From Isoetes taiwanensis (taxonomy: Eukaryota > Streptophyta > Lycopodiopsida > Isoetales > Isoetaceae): a DNA stretch of 64,000 bases. Where the stretch lies: NCBI GenBank assembly GCA_021234155.1, contig JAJEKV010000011.1, positions 19,608,677-19,672,676 of the forward strand. The letters are read 5' to 3'. Position numbers and translations under genes: made by a program. How positions within the stretch are numbered: the first letter of the stretch is position 1; each line of letters starts with the position of its first letter. The notes below the pieces were generated by a model, which saw only the letters and a list, made by a program, of their open reading frames with translations, did not search any database and was not told the DNA's origin. This document shows, in pieces, positions 1-11,062 of this stretch.

Positions 1-658
1 TTATATCTGCTGTCATCTATCAACAATGTGTTTGTCATCTGGTATCTCCAAAATTTCTGGTACACTTTGGACAGATCCTTAAGGAAAATTGGCTTATTAA
101 CCACTTTTAATTTTGTGTTGGTGCAGTCATCCTGATTCCAAATAAAAAGAAATCTGCCCTTATATTCCTGCAGCAACTTTCTCATCAACAAGTCAACATT
201 ACTCTTAGCCATGCTGGACCACAATGCAATCTCAAATTTTGAAAAACACCATTCTAAGAACTCCTTAAATCCAGGCCTGGAAACTGCGAACTTTTGATGG
301 TTCAATTTCTGGATGGTCACTTCTGGCTCGGCCGATGCAGGGATCCTCTCTTTCAAGTCATAAAACTTGCCTAAAACCCCATTAAAATCCAGAACAAGGA
401 GAATTTCAGTTAACCTCTTGGTTTTTGTTGGTTGAGGTTGTATTGGACTCGTTGAGCAGTCTGCATCTTGTCCAGGATCCGGGGTTTCTTTGTCAACTTC
501 ATCACCTGCATCCGCATTTGGCTCATATTCAGCACCAAAACTTTTTTCTGGTGAAGGACCCCGTACAGAATGAATCTCAAGGGAATTAATTTTCCCCCCT
601 AAATCAGATGCACTAGGAATCTCTTCGTGATGGCTTCCAGTTGCAGTAGCATTTATCT
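1..658 (-). CDS. Exon encoding FCP1-like phosphatase domain, cut by window edge
   Basis: Open from the splice acceptor (CAG at 661-659) to base 1 without a stop, about 219 codons. The first ~75 codons are acidic and Pro/Glu-rich linker. The domain then starts with LVLDFNGVLG, the HAD motif I region; the classical DxDxT is here DFNGV, with Asn in place of the second Asp. Further along are SRPGFKEFLEWCFSKFEIALWSS-type blocks (Arg-Pro-Gly-x-x-x-Phe-Leu, then a W-S-S strand) and a LLIDDSRY block matching the conserved C-terminal DD of FCP1 domains. Plant FCP1-like proteins with a D-x-N-G motif are known, so the substitution is probably a family feature; whether such proteins are catalytic is unsettled. 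The domain's end lies outside the window. Confidence 0.8.
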
Positions 659-3441
659 CTGCAACATAATTGAAATGAGGAAGACCACAGAAAAATACAA
701 AAAAATAAATCATGTATGTGGCATCGGTACTTACTTGATACGACTGCATTCAGTTGACTATCCAAATTTCGTTTTGGAGTCTCCACGCCGTCAGCAGCTG
801 GGATTGACTTAGGAGTATCAAATGGGGTGAATTCTAGGTACAACCGGGAGGTATCTTGCAGTCTCATAACTGATCGAGGCGTGGATAACTGTTGGATATC
901 CTTGGTCTCAAATTTCTGCAATTCTGCAAACACTAAGTCAAGAGACCTCGCGGACAACATCAAAGAAACATTAGTTAAGGCACTTGTTTGCAGCCGAATC
1001 TATATTGTTTGCAAAATAACAATATCAAGCCTGGTGAGTTGACAACCATTCAAGAGGGTCACGCACCAGGCTTTTTACTCTCTTTTCGATGTTCCTGTTT
1101 ATATATATCTAAAGTGCCCCCTAAAATGAGCGAGCGATCTCATCCCAGGGGGCACTTTAGATACAATAAACAGACAAACAAAAGACTAAGTCAACCAGAT
1201 GGAAGAGACTAAGCCGTAATGAAAGAGACCTGAGTACAAGCATCGAGACTTCCCAAACCTTGCTTTCACCCCTCTTTGGACTTACTTGTGTCTATTGGTT
1301 CTTGTGGTACCACTCGAACACCAAAAGCCAAAAGCCATGTCTCAGTCATAATGTGGGCACAACTGGGGCTGCAGCAGGTTCTAGAGTGTCTGCAAAACAA
1401 ATTCAAAATCAATAGAGTCTTTAGACGAGGGTTAGAGATGATAATATTTACCTCAAATGGTGTGATAGACATGGAATGTGATACCGGTGGACGATTCTCG
1501 CTATCACAACCGCAACATTTTACCCTCCCATTTCGCATAACGCCCACAAAATGGACAACCTTCATCACCCTCTTCTTCTTCCTCGGGAAGCATTGGAAGT
1601 CAGGATCTAAAAAGAGTGCCATGACCACTACGCCGGAAAAAATCTCAAATCTTTGCATTCGAGGTAGCAGCTCCAGCAGTAAGTCTTCACATGCCTTTAC
1701 CTCAATTTCAGTTTCTGTTAATTCCTTATTTAATTGTTTCAGCCCAGGCAACACTATACCATTTAGCTCTTCATCCTTTAGTTCGCTTACAACCCGAACA
1801 CCCTCTGCCGCTTTGGTTCTTTGTCATGATTGATTGCCATCTGTGTGCAAATCAGCTCTAATTTCGATGCTTTATGCTCCATCAACTCAATCTTTCTTTT
1901 GATATCATTTTTCCTATCCTCGTTTGCTTGCAATCGTTGCTTGCATCTATCAAACCTAGTCGATGTTGCAGACCAACCATTCCTTCACAAGTCCGCCATA
2001 GTCCGCGCAAAACAAAACACTACGATATGTCGACCTCCTAACATAGTAAGCCACGTCTTGATGGAAAACCACAATCACACACCACACAACACAAGGTAGG
2101 TCTCTACACACCACCACATACCACACACCACACAACATACGCCAGACGACACACCACACAACACAACACTGGTGGTGGTGGTGTGTGGTGGTGGTGAGGT
2201 GTGGTGGTGGGGTTTGGTGGTGGTGGTGGGGTGTGTGGTGGTGGTGGAGTGTGGTGTGGGGACATGGTGGAGTGTGGTGATGGGGTGTGGTGGTGGGGTG
2301 TGGTGTGGTGGTGGTGGAGTGGGGGGTGTGGTGGTGGGGTGTGGTGTGGTGTGGTTGTGGTGGAGTGTGGTGGTGGTGGATTGTGGTGTGGGACATGGTG
2401 GAGTCCGGTGGTGTGGTGTGGTGGTGGTGGAGTGTGGTGGTGGTGGAGGAATGTGGTGGTGGTGGTGGAGTGTGGTGGTGGTGGAGGAGTGTGGTGGTGG
2501 TGGTGGTGTGTGTGTGATGGTGGTGGTGGAGTGTGGTGGTGGTGTGTGTGGTGTGGGAGTGCGGCGGTGGGAGATGGTAGAGTGTAGTGGTGGGAGATCG
2601 TGGGGTGTGGTATGGGACATGGTGGATGCCAACAACTCACCATCACCACACATACCTCATCTATCATTCTGGCATCCGTTGCACGAAATGCCCCACAGAT
2701 GGCATCATAGAGACACAACATGACAATACAGCCAACATGATGCAAAATGGTAGTAGACATACCTGATTCTTGAAGTGGATTTGATGTTACCTTTTCTGTG
2801 TTGATAGAAACAATCTAGATCAAGCTTGAGATTTTTTTCTGTTGTAACACAACTAATAATTGAACATACCTGCAATGGCATGTTTTTGTCTCAGACCATT
2901 GCTCTGCTTTTCTGTTTTGATTGTGAGTTCAGATTGAATGTGTGGTCTAGAGGAACCTGATTTGGTTTTTTCCCTATCATCTTCATCATCCTTGTCACTT
3001 TTACTATTTTCCTCCTCGTCAGGTTGGATTTGCCTATGCTTTCTCTTGGGTCTAGAAGAACTGGCCTCTGCTTTCTCATCGGGAGTTTTATAATAATCCG
3101 AGAAGCTCTTCCAATTAACAGCCTCCCCCTTTATATGCAGATAATAAGCCACTGCCCAGGTTCCAGGAGCCATTCCACCCCATGTATGTGGCTTCCCTGT
3201 AATTCTTTTGTAAAATTGCATGAACTCTTTGTATTGTTCATTGTTCAGATTCTTCAACCTGTACAAGAAAACATATGCCTTAATTTTTCAGTTTGAACAA
3301 AACATTTGGGGGAAAATACCTGTAGCCAGATTTATTTGGAACTCTGTCACCCCAAAGCTTCTTTAGATCTTCGTGGGGCACAATCTCTTGTTTGAGGAGA
3401 GATTTCATCGTGTAACCAGTGGCGTTCAATTCTGACTCCAT
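1..3441 (-). CDS. Intron-rich gene with C-terminal FCP1/NIF-type HAD phosphatase domain (partial)
   Basis: A multi-exon gene is read from 3441 down to the window edge. Supported exons are 3441-3320, 3258-2870, 2795-2763, about 1804-1452, about 999-735 and 658-1. The first two introns (3319-3259 and 2869-2796) and the last (734-659) have GT-AG borders and keep the frame. The middle is not resolved: a lysine-rich coiled-coil-like stretch lies near 1955-1815 and simple repeats fill 2104-2620. The N-terminal part is charged and not recognised. The last exon carries an FCP1-homology (NLI-interacting-factor-like) domain, a HAD-fold family that usually removes phosphate from serine, for example on the RNA polymerase II tail. 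The 5' end sits directly against a truncated copia element, so the true start may have been lost. It could be a live gene or a recent pseudogene; joining 1804-1452 to the next exon is uncertain. Confidence 0.6.
735..999 (-). CDS. Linker exon of the FCP1-like gene
   Basis: Spliced to the phosphatase exon across a 76 bp intron (734-659) with donor GTAAGTACC and acceptor TTGCAG; the junction restores one Lys codon (A|AG), so the phase fits. The upstream acceptor is tentatively the AG at 1001-1000, since the same frame meets a stop just beyond. The peptide (about 88 residues) is hydrophilic and rich in Ser, Leu and Asp; no domain recognised. Confidence 0.55.
1452..1804 (-). CDS. Exon with cysteine cluster, possible Tify/TDBD-like fold
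   Basis: Open stretch of 117 codons between a possible acceptor (GGCAG at 1809-1805) and the donor GAG|GTAAAT at 1452/1451. The first half predicts a helical, Glu/Leu-rich segment. The second half has GRVKCCGCDSE followed about 12 residues later by ITPFE, reminiscent of the Cys-x-x-Cys...Phe-Glu pattern of the TPL-binding/Tify-like domain of plant PHD proteins such as IDM1. The resemblance is weak and rests on spacing only. Splicing to the next downstream exon is unclear because several AG sites lead into a stop. Confidence 0.4.
2104..2620. repeat. GT-rich (TGG)n microsatellite inside an intron
   Basis: About 500 bp of near-uninterrupted GGT/TGG and GTGTGG units on the + strand (CCA/CAC on the - strand) with only scattered A and C. 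It lies in an intron of the FCP1-like gene. Long open frames on both strands here are low-complexity artefacts. Confidence 0.95.
2763..3441 (-). CDS. N-terminal exons of the FCP1-like gene
   Basis: Three exons with consistent phases: 3441-3320 (starts ATG GAG TCA GAA, donor CAG|GTATTT), 3258-2870 (acceptor TTGTACAG, donor GCAG|GTATGT) and a 33 bp exon 2795-2763 (acceptor AACACAG, donor TCAG|GTATGTC). The first junction is phase 2 and rebuilds an Arg codon; the next two are phase 1. The peptide begins MESELNATGYTMKSLLKQ and contains a Trp/Tyr-rich block (HTWGGMAPGTW) followed by an acidic, Lys/Ser-rich tail with a KRKHR cluster that could act as a nuclear signal. Family not recognised. The ATG lies about 1 bp from copia-derived sequence, so more N-terminal coding sequence may be missing. 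Confidence 0.6.
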
Positions 3442-4132
3442 TAGGGTTGTTTCCAGCCATGATAAGTGCCTTTACAGAATTGCATTCTAGCATATTGAAC
3501 TTCTCCAAGACTGAGTCTATGTACTTACCTTGATTTAGAGATATTGTCATGTTTGTTCTGTCTCTCCTTACTTGAATTCCCAGGAACTGAGTCAACTCTC
3601 CAAGATCTGTCATTTGGTACCTGGTTTTGAGCATCTCCTTGCATTTATTTAAGAAGTTCATATTATTGGAAGCCAGTATACAGTCGTCCACATACACTGC
3701 CATTATACAAAATTCTCCCTCATCCTTTAGTAGATAAACGTTGCCATCATTAGCCAACTTAGTAAAGCTTTGTTCTTTCAAAAAATTGTCAATACAAAAA
3801 TACCATTGTCTTGGAGATTGCTTCAGCCCATAGACAGCTTTCTTTAGTCTCCAAACTTTGTCTTTCTCAACTTCAAAACCTTGAGCTTGTCTCATGTAAA
3901 CTTCTTCCTCCAAATCTGCATTAAGGAAAGCTGTACAAACATCCATATGGTGTAAATCTAGATTTAAGGCATTTGATATGGCAATTATCATTCTAATGCT
4001 GGCTAACTTAACAACTGGTGAGTAGGTTTCATCAAAATCTACTCCCCTCTTTTGTGAATTTAACCTTGAGCAACCAGTCTTGCTTTGTGCTTTGGGCTGC
4101 CATCTGCATTTGTTTTCAACTTGAATACCCAT
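3442..4132 (-). pseudogene. copia reverse transcriptase, truncated
   Basis: Continues RT after the frameshift: RGVDFDETYSPVVKLASIR, the AFLNADLEEEVYM block, GLKQSPRQW and the catalytic YVDD in AVYVDDCILAS. The frame runs to about EKFNMLECNSVKAL and then passes into unrelated sequence that belongs to the neighbouring host gene. The RNase H domain (about 150 further residues in family members) is absent. Confidence 0.92.
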
Positions 4133-6315
4133 TTGTTTCCTATTGCATTCTTCCCCTTTGGCAGGTCTACTAATTCATATGAGGATGTTCTTTCGAATGA
4201 CCTCATTTCCTCCATCATTGCAATTTTCCATTTGTTACTGTCAAGTGAGTCTATTGCCTCCTCAAAAGTCTCTGGAATTCCAGATTCTAACACCATAAAT
4301 ATTTCGTCTGTGTTATCCTCCGTGGTTTTTTGCAATCTGCTACTTTTACCATTCTCTCTCCTTCCAAATTTCTCTATGTCAATGGCAATTTCCTGTTGCA
4401 GCCTTTCTCCTTCAGTTTTTCTCTTCTTAACTTGATTGTTTTCCTTTGCTGGTTCGTGTTCCTGTTCTTCTCCTGCAACACTTCCATCCTCATTATTATC
4501 TTCTTGATTGTTTTTCTTTGCTGATTCATGTTCCTGTTCTTCCCCTGCAACCTTTCCATCCTCATTATTATCTTCTTCATCACTGTGATCAGAATCTTCA
4601 GCATCTATCTCATTTTGAGTTATTGTTTTTTCCTTTGTACTGTTGGGACTCATCATATTGTCAGAATTGTGTTTTCCTTCTCCTTTTGAATTCTCCTTTT
4701 CTATCAGCGGTCTGTACAAAACATTCTCTTGAAATATTACATCTCTGCTTATCATCACTTTCCTTTTAAGTGGATCATACATTCTATAACCTTTGGAATG
4801 CATGTCATAGCCAACCAAATAGGTTATCCTTGACCTATCATCCAATTTCAGTCTTAATCCCTGGGGAATGTGTGTGTATCCCAAACACCCAAACACTTTA
4901 AATATTTCATAATGAGGAGTTTTTCCTGACCAAATGACTTCTGGTATTTTACCTTCTATGCTTTTTGATGGCAGACTATTTTGTATGAGTACAGCAGTCT
5001 TGACTGCCTCCTCCCACAAGAAATTCGGCAGACCTGCATGCTTCAACATAGCTCTTGTAGCATTTAGAATTGTTTTGTTCTTCCTCTCAGCCACACCATT
5101 CTGCTGAGGCGTATAGCTGCAAGTAAATTGTCTCTTTATGTCCCTGTCTTGACAATATCTAACAAATTTTCCTGACAAGTATTCTCCTCCCCGATCAGAT
5201 CTTACACATTTGATTCTTTTTCCAGTTTCACACTCTACTTCTGCTGCAAAATTTTTGAAGGCTTCAAAAGCTTGGTCTTTTGTTCTCAGACAGTAGAGTC
5301 TTGTTTTTCTGCTGTAATCATCAACAAATGTTATGAAATATCTTTTTCCTGTTATTCCTGTCACATTCAATGGACCACAAAGGTCAGTGTGAATTAAACC
5401 AAGAATTTCATTTGCTTTTCCTTTTGCCTTTGAAAAAGGCAATCTGGAGTGCTTACCCAACATGCAACCCCTGCAAACATGATTTTCTATTGCTTTATCA
5501 GATGACATCAATAATCCCTGCTTTATCATAAGTTCAATATTCTTCATATTTGTGTGCCCAAGTCTTTCATGCCACATTGCAATATTTGGAGCTAGAGTCA
5601 AATTAATACTTTCAACTGATCGAGCATTTATACCAAACAAGTTGCCAACTCTTCTTCCAAGGAATTTTAATTCATTTCCATCAAAGATTTTACAATGAGT
5701 CCTTTCAAAAATGACTTTCAATCCCATATCAACTAATTGAGAAATAGAAATCAAATTTCTCACTAAGCTAGGAACACATAAAACGTTTTGTAAGTTCACA
5801 ATTCTCCCATTCAGATCAAATAGCTCGAGTATGCCAACATCTTCAATTATTTGGAGATCACCATTTCCAACTTGTATATGACCACCTTGACTTCCTATTT
5901 TTTCTTTTAGGATTTTTGAACTACATACAATGGATTTTTCTGCTCCACTATCTAGAACCATAAAATCATCATCATCATCAATTCCAGCATTAGTAACAGT
6001 AAAAACTTTATGTTTTCTTACCTTATCCTCTTCATCTTCCGTAATTTCTTCAAGCATAACTTCTTCTGCTATGTTTGCTTCTGCATATGAGTTGTTCCTG
6101 AATCTTCCTCTACCTCTTCCCCTTGTGGCAGAATATCCTCTTGTTCCCCTTTCTTTCCCCTTTGAGAAGTTCTTAGGTGATGAGCAATTGGATGCATAAT
6201 GTCCTCTCCCTCCACAATTGTAGCAGTTTATTTCTTTAGTCATCATAGGGCAGTCTATTTTCAAGTGACCATATGGATTACAGTTAAAACATGGGCCAAG
6301 CTTACCTCTTTTCTT
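4060..6315 (-). pseudogene. copia pol: zinc knuckle, protease, integrase, start of RT
   Basis: In frame with gag past the TAG. Seen in order: a degenerate then an intact CCHC knuckle (CYNCGGRGHYASNC), protease active site MVLDSGAEKS, GAG-pre-integrase zinc region (WHERLGH ... CRGCMLGKHS), integrase core with DLCGPL, FVDDYSR and SDRGGEY plus the PQQNGVAERKN block, an acidic linker with two near-identical 39-residue repeats (about 4430-4580), and the start of RT (KWVFKLK ... KARLVAQG). It ends at a frameshift near 4060. Integrase inserts the cDNA; protease processes the polyprotein. Confidence 0.92.
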
Positions 6316-7014
6316 CTATTCTTTACCTTTTCCTTTTGCAAATAAAACTTGTGTGGCATCTTCTTCTTCCATTACTTTGTTCTGCTCTATTTCTGTCTTC
6401 AACATTCTTTCTGCCTCAATCCTTGTTCTTGCAAGGGTTCTGATAAACATGGCTATGTTTCCAAGACTGGTAACAGACCTTGAAATGGCCAACACCTGCT
6501 GCTGTTGAGAGTAACACACTCCTGCTCCCTCTAAGTCAGCAATGATATTGTCAAAGGTTTGAAAAAACTCATTGACATTGTCTTTTTCATGAAACCTTAG
6601 TCTTCTCATTTCATTTTCAAGCACATCGATTTGTGAGGAGGTTTTCTCCTCATAATTAAGGAGCATATAACTCCACATCTCGCTAGGATGCAATCCTCTT
6701 ATTTTTAACACAATACTTGAGTTTACCTTACTCATTATAATCCCTTGAGCCTCTCTTAGTTTTGCCACATCTACTGTGCCTCCTCCTTTTGTTGCTTTGG
6801 TGCCAGCTTCTGCCTCAACTCCATTTACTGAGCTCGAGCTTCCTTCAGCAGCAACCTCAGAGAATCTGCTCTTAGGTTCAACAATATCCCATAGCCCTTC
6901 TACTTGCAATACATGCTTGATCTTTTCTTTCCAAACTTGGAATCCTGAATCCCCTTTGAAAACATCAATGGCACTCAACAGGCCTGCACCAAATCTGCTT
7001 GCCATTTGTCTCAA
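6316..7014 (-). pseudogene. copia gag (capsid) region
   Basis: About 232 codons, starting a few bases after the PBS, with the copia gag layout: MRQMASRFG start, a hydrophobic F-x-x-W-K-x-K-I block (residues ~22-36) and a helical central part typical of the UBN2/gag-polypeptide family that forms the capsid-like particle. It ends in KGKGKE then TAG at 6318-6316. The next codons continue in the same frame (Lys-Lys-Arg-Gly-Lys) into the zinc-knuckle region, so gag and pol were one frame and the TAG is either a point mutation or, less likely, a readthrough site. Confidence 0.85.
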
Positions 7015-7018
7015 CCTA

Positions 7019-7030
7019 GCTCTGATACCA
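7019..7030 (-). other. Primer-binding site, initiator Met tRNA type
   Basis: TGGTATCAGAGC on the - strand, one base from the LTR end; the standard copia PBS complementary to the 3' end of initiator Met tRNA. Confidence 0.9.
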
Positions 7031-7031
7031 C

Positions 7032-7615
7032 TGTTAGAAATAAGCAGTGAATAGAACCAATATCATGTAATAATGTTAGATTTTCTTAGATTGATAATCA
7101 TCTATGTGTAAGAAACACCTCAATCTAATGGCACAAGATGATTTTATATTCAACTTCAACAAAAAACCAATTGTATAACACTAGCCAAGTCACTTCTTCA
7201 ACTTATCATTAACATTGGCAATTATGACCATTGGAAATAATCTTAGCATTACTGTTCATATGAGATCGATGAGGATACTGTAGCTTCAAACTTCAAATAG
7301 GTCATTCAATTTCAAATCGATTCATACCTGCCTCACGATTGCTCCTGCTCATTTCCAATAATTTCGAAACCCCTGTATTACATCTTTATTTATCTTTGCA
7401 GTCCAACGGTCAAGCCAGACCGCCGATTGGCTCTTCATGTCTTCATCATACTGAATCGATTCATTTGAACCGAAATTGGCTCCATTGACGGGTGCTTTAG
7501 GTACTCAATCTTCATCATCGGATCTTAGGTGCTTTAGGTGCTATCTCAACTTTCTCACCTGTCACAGAATTTCCTTGAATATTTTCCCATCTCAATTATG
7601 GCATGAATTCTAACA
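7032..7615 (-). repeat. 5' LTR of the truncated copia element
   Basis: 584 bp bounded by the inverted termini TGTTAGAA (7032) and TTCTAACA (ending 7615), the usual 5'-TG...CA-3' of LTRs. The PBS is one base away. No second copy is present in the window because the 3' half was lost. Confidence 0.85.
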
Positions 7616-7876
7616 AGCGGCGCCCGAAAATGGATGCGGATCGTGATCATAACGAAAGGTAAGCGTTGATGTATGATTTAAGTTACCGCAAGCATTAAAT
7701 GCATTCAGATCTGTAAAATTCGGACGGTCCATATAGGTTTTCTTTGTGGTTCTCTTTATGCTTTTCTATGAATTTCATCTTGCGCAATTCCCATGGCGGA
7801 CAAAGCTCTTTCAGCAAATGCATTTTTGCTCTGTAAGCAAATATAAGCGCTTTAATTTTCCTAAGTACTTGATTCC
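7616..7876. other. Short spacer, no gene seen
   Basis: Ordinary AT-rich DNA between the copia LTR and the tandem duplication. No reading frame with recognisable content. Confidence 0.5.
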
Positions 7877-8465
7877 ATGGCTTATAATGTTTGGACAAAT
7901 TGTAATTGCAAGGTTCCTTCACAAATTGTAATGTTTGGACATCTGTATGTCTATGACATTGTTATATTTCTTATTTTATCTTTGTTGAGTTCGAATTGAA
8001 TTTGCAGCATGTTTATGCATTTAGAATCATATGGTGTTGGGGATGCAGTAACAAGTTGGCGAAATATGTGAAATACACACTTTGAGAATGAGTATGTGAT
8101 CAAGCCATCCTGGTTAATCTGAAAGGCTGAATTGTTGGATGCAGAAAATTGAAAAAGAATTTAGTAAGTGACTGGGATACATTGCTATGCAATAGAGTTA
8201 CTGTTCCAGCTAAGTGAAGGATAGAATGCTTTTGTTTTTTTTAACTTGGTTAGTATCATGAGAGTAATATATTAATGTGTATTGTGTATAAAAACATGGA
8301 AAGAAACATCTATTAACATCACACTAAATACAAGATAAAAAGATGCTATTTAAAATAAAGGTGATGTCGTTTAGGGAGTAGTTCGAGGCCAATATATTGT
8401 TGGATTCAGTTGCTCATAGACTGATCTTATTGTAGAGCATTAAACGTTTTTGAAATGTTTAGAAA

Positions 8466-8609
8466 TCCATATTGGAGGTCGTGGATCTGGTATACTACGC
8501 GAAGCATGGCAAACATTATGGAGAAGACTTGGTGTTTGTGAACCAAGTCATCGACAAGATCTGTCAGGTCTTTGAACTGGGATTTATGGCCGTCATAGAA
8601 TTGAGATAG
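8466..8609 (+). pseudogene. Exon-like fragment, copy 1
   Basis: 48-codon open segment after a T-rich stretch: ILEVVDLVYYAKHGKHYGE, then a hydrophobic helix-like part (VIDKICQVFELGF) and TAG. A near-identical segment lies in copy 2. A further exon-like piece upstream (about 8040-8120) is NKLAKYVKY...ENEYVIK in copy 2 but is disrupted in copy 1. The family is not recognised; conservation of sense between copies suggests a once coding host gene. Confidence 0.4.
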
Positions 8610-8710
8610 TTATGATATGTTATACAATAGATCACATTGTTGCTACAAAGGTCCTAGGTATGTTACCTTTATCTTGTGTCTTCATCTTCTATTTTTTATA
8701 GCAACTGATG

Positions 8711-8739
<29 letters not shown>
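8711..8739 (-). other. Terminal poly(A) tract of the insertion
   Basis: Twenty-nine T on the + strand immediately after the left target duplication aactgatg. Confidence 0.85.
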
Positions 8740-8741
<2 letters not shown>

Positions 8742-11061
8742 TATGATTATTATGCTTAAGCATGCTCCATCTCCCCTAAGTTTGGGAAGGTTTTGGAAAA
8801 CTGAGATGTCTAAAATGATGCTCTTGGGGCAATAGAGCAAATATGGCCTTAAGGGGAATATATCTTGACTAGAAGGCCTTTTACCTTAATTAAGCACGGT
8901 GGATATTTAATACACAAATATGTATCCTGAAATACTTGGGGCAATGGTATGACTATTGCCTTAAGATGAGTGCACAAGGAAGAATGGTGGTTGGACTTGG
9001 GCTGGCACAAAATACACCATGAAGTTTAGCCAGCAAACATATTGACCACAGTTGTTTACTTGGTTACGTATACAAAAATAAGAGGCAGCTTGCATCTAAA
9101 CCTTACCTTAGGTTTCCCAAAATGCCGAAACCTAATACAATGGATTAGGTTTTCCCCCAAAAATGCCCTTATCCTAATTTGCAGCAGATAGCTTGGAAGC
9201 TCCGGCCCTATTTCAGCTCTGTCTTTGCACTGCATTATCAATGATGATTGACGCTTTACCTTAGCATTCAGATGGATGGATGCCCAAGCTCGGCTGCGGT
9301 GATGCTTGGCCTGGAAGGCAAATGATACAAAGCTTCATCAAAGCAGTTACCCTCTGGTTGAAGCAAACGACAGTATTGAAGATTCAATAGGTAACAAACA
9401 GATGCCAAGGTGTTGCTTCATGATTCGGGTGATTGCCCTGAACCCATTCATGCTCTGCAAAAGGCGTCCATAAGGCGTCCATGTAACCCAAACTTGGTGG
9501 GATCCGACTCTGTTTCTGCAATGCTTTATCATAATGGATTTAGGCAGTGGATTGCTTATCTTCATGGATTCTTATCAAGCTATAGAAAGCTAAGGCATGG
9601 AAAATCCGGATTATGGATTTCATGGATTAATAGGCAGGGGTTAGACTTGTGATGAAGAGATTCACGGTTTTTGCTCAAGTTCAAGCTATGAACAGAACGA
9701 AATATTTTTGATCACGTTCTATTTGCACAGTTCGTCCTTAAAGCTTATGACGATGTCTACCACAGGAAAGTCTTAAGATAGACGATTGTGCCCTGAACTC
9801 CAGTTCTACTTTGCAAAAGGCATCCATATAACTCAAAAGGATGGAGATAATGATTTCGATCCAAACGAGAACAAGGTTCTTTCACAGCTTCTTAAAAGTT
9901 TGCTATTAGAAGCTCATTCTTTTTTAATAAAAACTTTCTGAATCCTTAGATCTATGTGACCGAACATGCATATATTGTAGGTTCATGTAGGTTACATATA
10001 ATATATCTTATCTTAACAGGACATTCCTGTTACGGATTTTGTAGATCTATATTGGCAGGAAGCCTTGTAGAAATAGATTGATCTATTGCCGAGCAAGTTA
10101 ATTAAAGCTGAAGCTGCTGCACTGTAGTTTTCCAAATGGAAAGTCAGGATCAAAACATATTTTTATAGCATATACTCTAATTCTGGTTCTATTGTTATAC
10201 AATGGTAGGAGCCTTATTAAAATAATAAGAGGGATTGAGCAACTTAAAGCTCTGATTTCTTATGAACTGTGAATGCTCTAGGCATAAATTTCTAACTTCA
10301 TGTCCTTTCTGGCTTAAATTAACTGAGGGCAAAAGGCACAATGGGTGATCAGTGATAAACTGAGAGTCCCAATGTACCTTTTGGCCCTTGCACGTTTACC
10401 ATCATCATGCTAATCGTGTATTGAATGGCTGCAGGTATCGGACTCTCCTCTCATTGTGTCTTATGCTTTCAAAAAAGTTTTTTTTGGCTTGAAGGAATAT
10501 GGAGTATTTGAAGAGAAACAGGCCAGAGATGTACTACTTGAAGTTTTTGTGCAACTATGGATAGATCTTAAATTGTTTTAAGTACACTGAATGATAATGA
10601 GCTATACTCTACAGTTTGGGGTAAGCTTTATGAATTTTTAGACAAGGCAGCATGATGGTTGATAGTCAAATATGAAGCACGAATTAATTGAAAAGGTTGT
10701 CTTTGATATTATGAACATGGCTGTGCATCTAAAATAATAAATGCTGAATGCATGCATTATAAACTCGTGTAATAAGTATTTTATTACACTATAATATTAT
10801 GGATTTAATTTCTAAAGGAATATATTGCATTAAATTGGCTTATTTGGCAATGGATTTAATATTCCAGGGATTTAAAATGTAACATGCCTCACAGGCAAGT
10901 ATTGTGAGAAAGTTTATTGCTTATGCTGACTAATGTTTCTTTGATGTGGATGGGACATGGGGTACCATGCTAGAAAGGCTCATTCTAGTAATGGGAGGAT
11001 AATACTGCCAAGGGATTGACCGAGGCAGATGTCTGGTCCAGTTTTAACTAGTTCAGGCCGC

Positions 11062-11062
<1 letters not shown>
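8740..11062. other. 2.3 kb segment between the two poly(A) tracts
   Basis: No transposon protein is recognisable. AT-rich DNA containing one exon-like segment (10435-10581, +). Best read as flanking sequence carried along by LINE transcription past its own poly(A) site (3' transduction), or as a second insertion into the LINE tail. Confidence 0.5.
10435..10581 (+). pseudogene. Exon-like fragment inside the transduced segment
   Basis: Follows a clean acceptor (GGCTGCAG at 10427-10434) and is open for 48 codons to TAA: VSDSPLIVSYAFKKVFF..., then EYGVFEEKQARDVLLEV. Amphipathic and exon-like in codon use, but no family recognised. It lies inside the LINE-borne segment, so any parent gene is elsewhere. 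Confidence 0.35.

Larger units (their letters stand above)
3442..7615 (-). mobile_element. Ty1/copia retrotransposon, 3'-truncated
   Basis: Order on the - strand: 5' LTR (7615-7032), PBS (7030-7019), gag (7014-6316), zinc knuckle, protease, integrase, reverse transcriptase. RT stops partway through its C-terminal region near 3445; RNase H, polypurine tract and 3' LTR are absent. The order PR-INT-RT is the copia arrangement. The coding region has one in-frame TAG (6318-6316) and one frameshift near 4060, so the copy cannot encode a full polyprotein. Its broken end joins the first exon of the FCP1-like gene. Confidence 0.93.

Noticed and set aside
1956-2760. Long His/Pro/Thr-rich and Val/Gly-rich open frames on both strands
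   Set aside because: Low-complexity translations of the TGG repeat; open in several frames at once.
4085-4769. Hydrophobic + strand frames opposite copia pol
   Set aside because: Antisense of the acidic linker repeats; no independent evidence.
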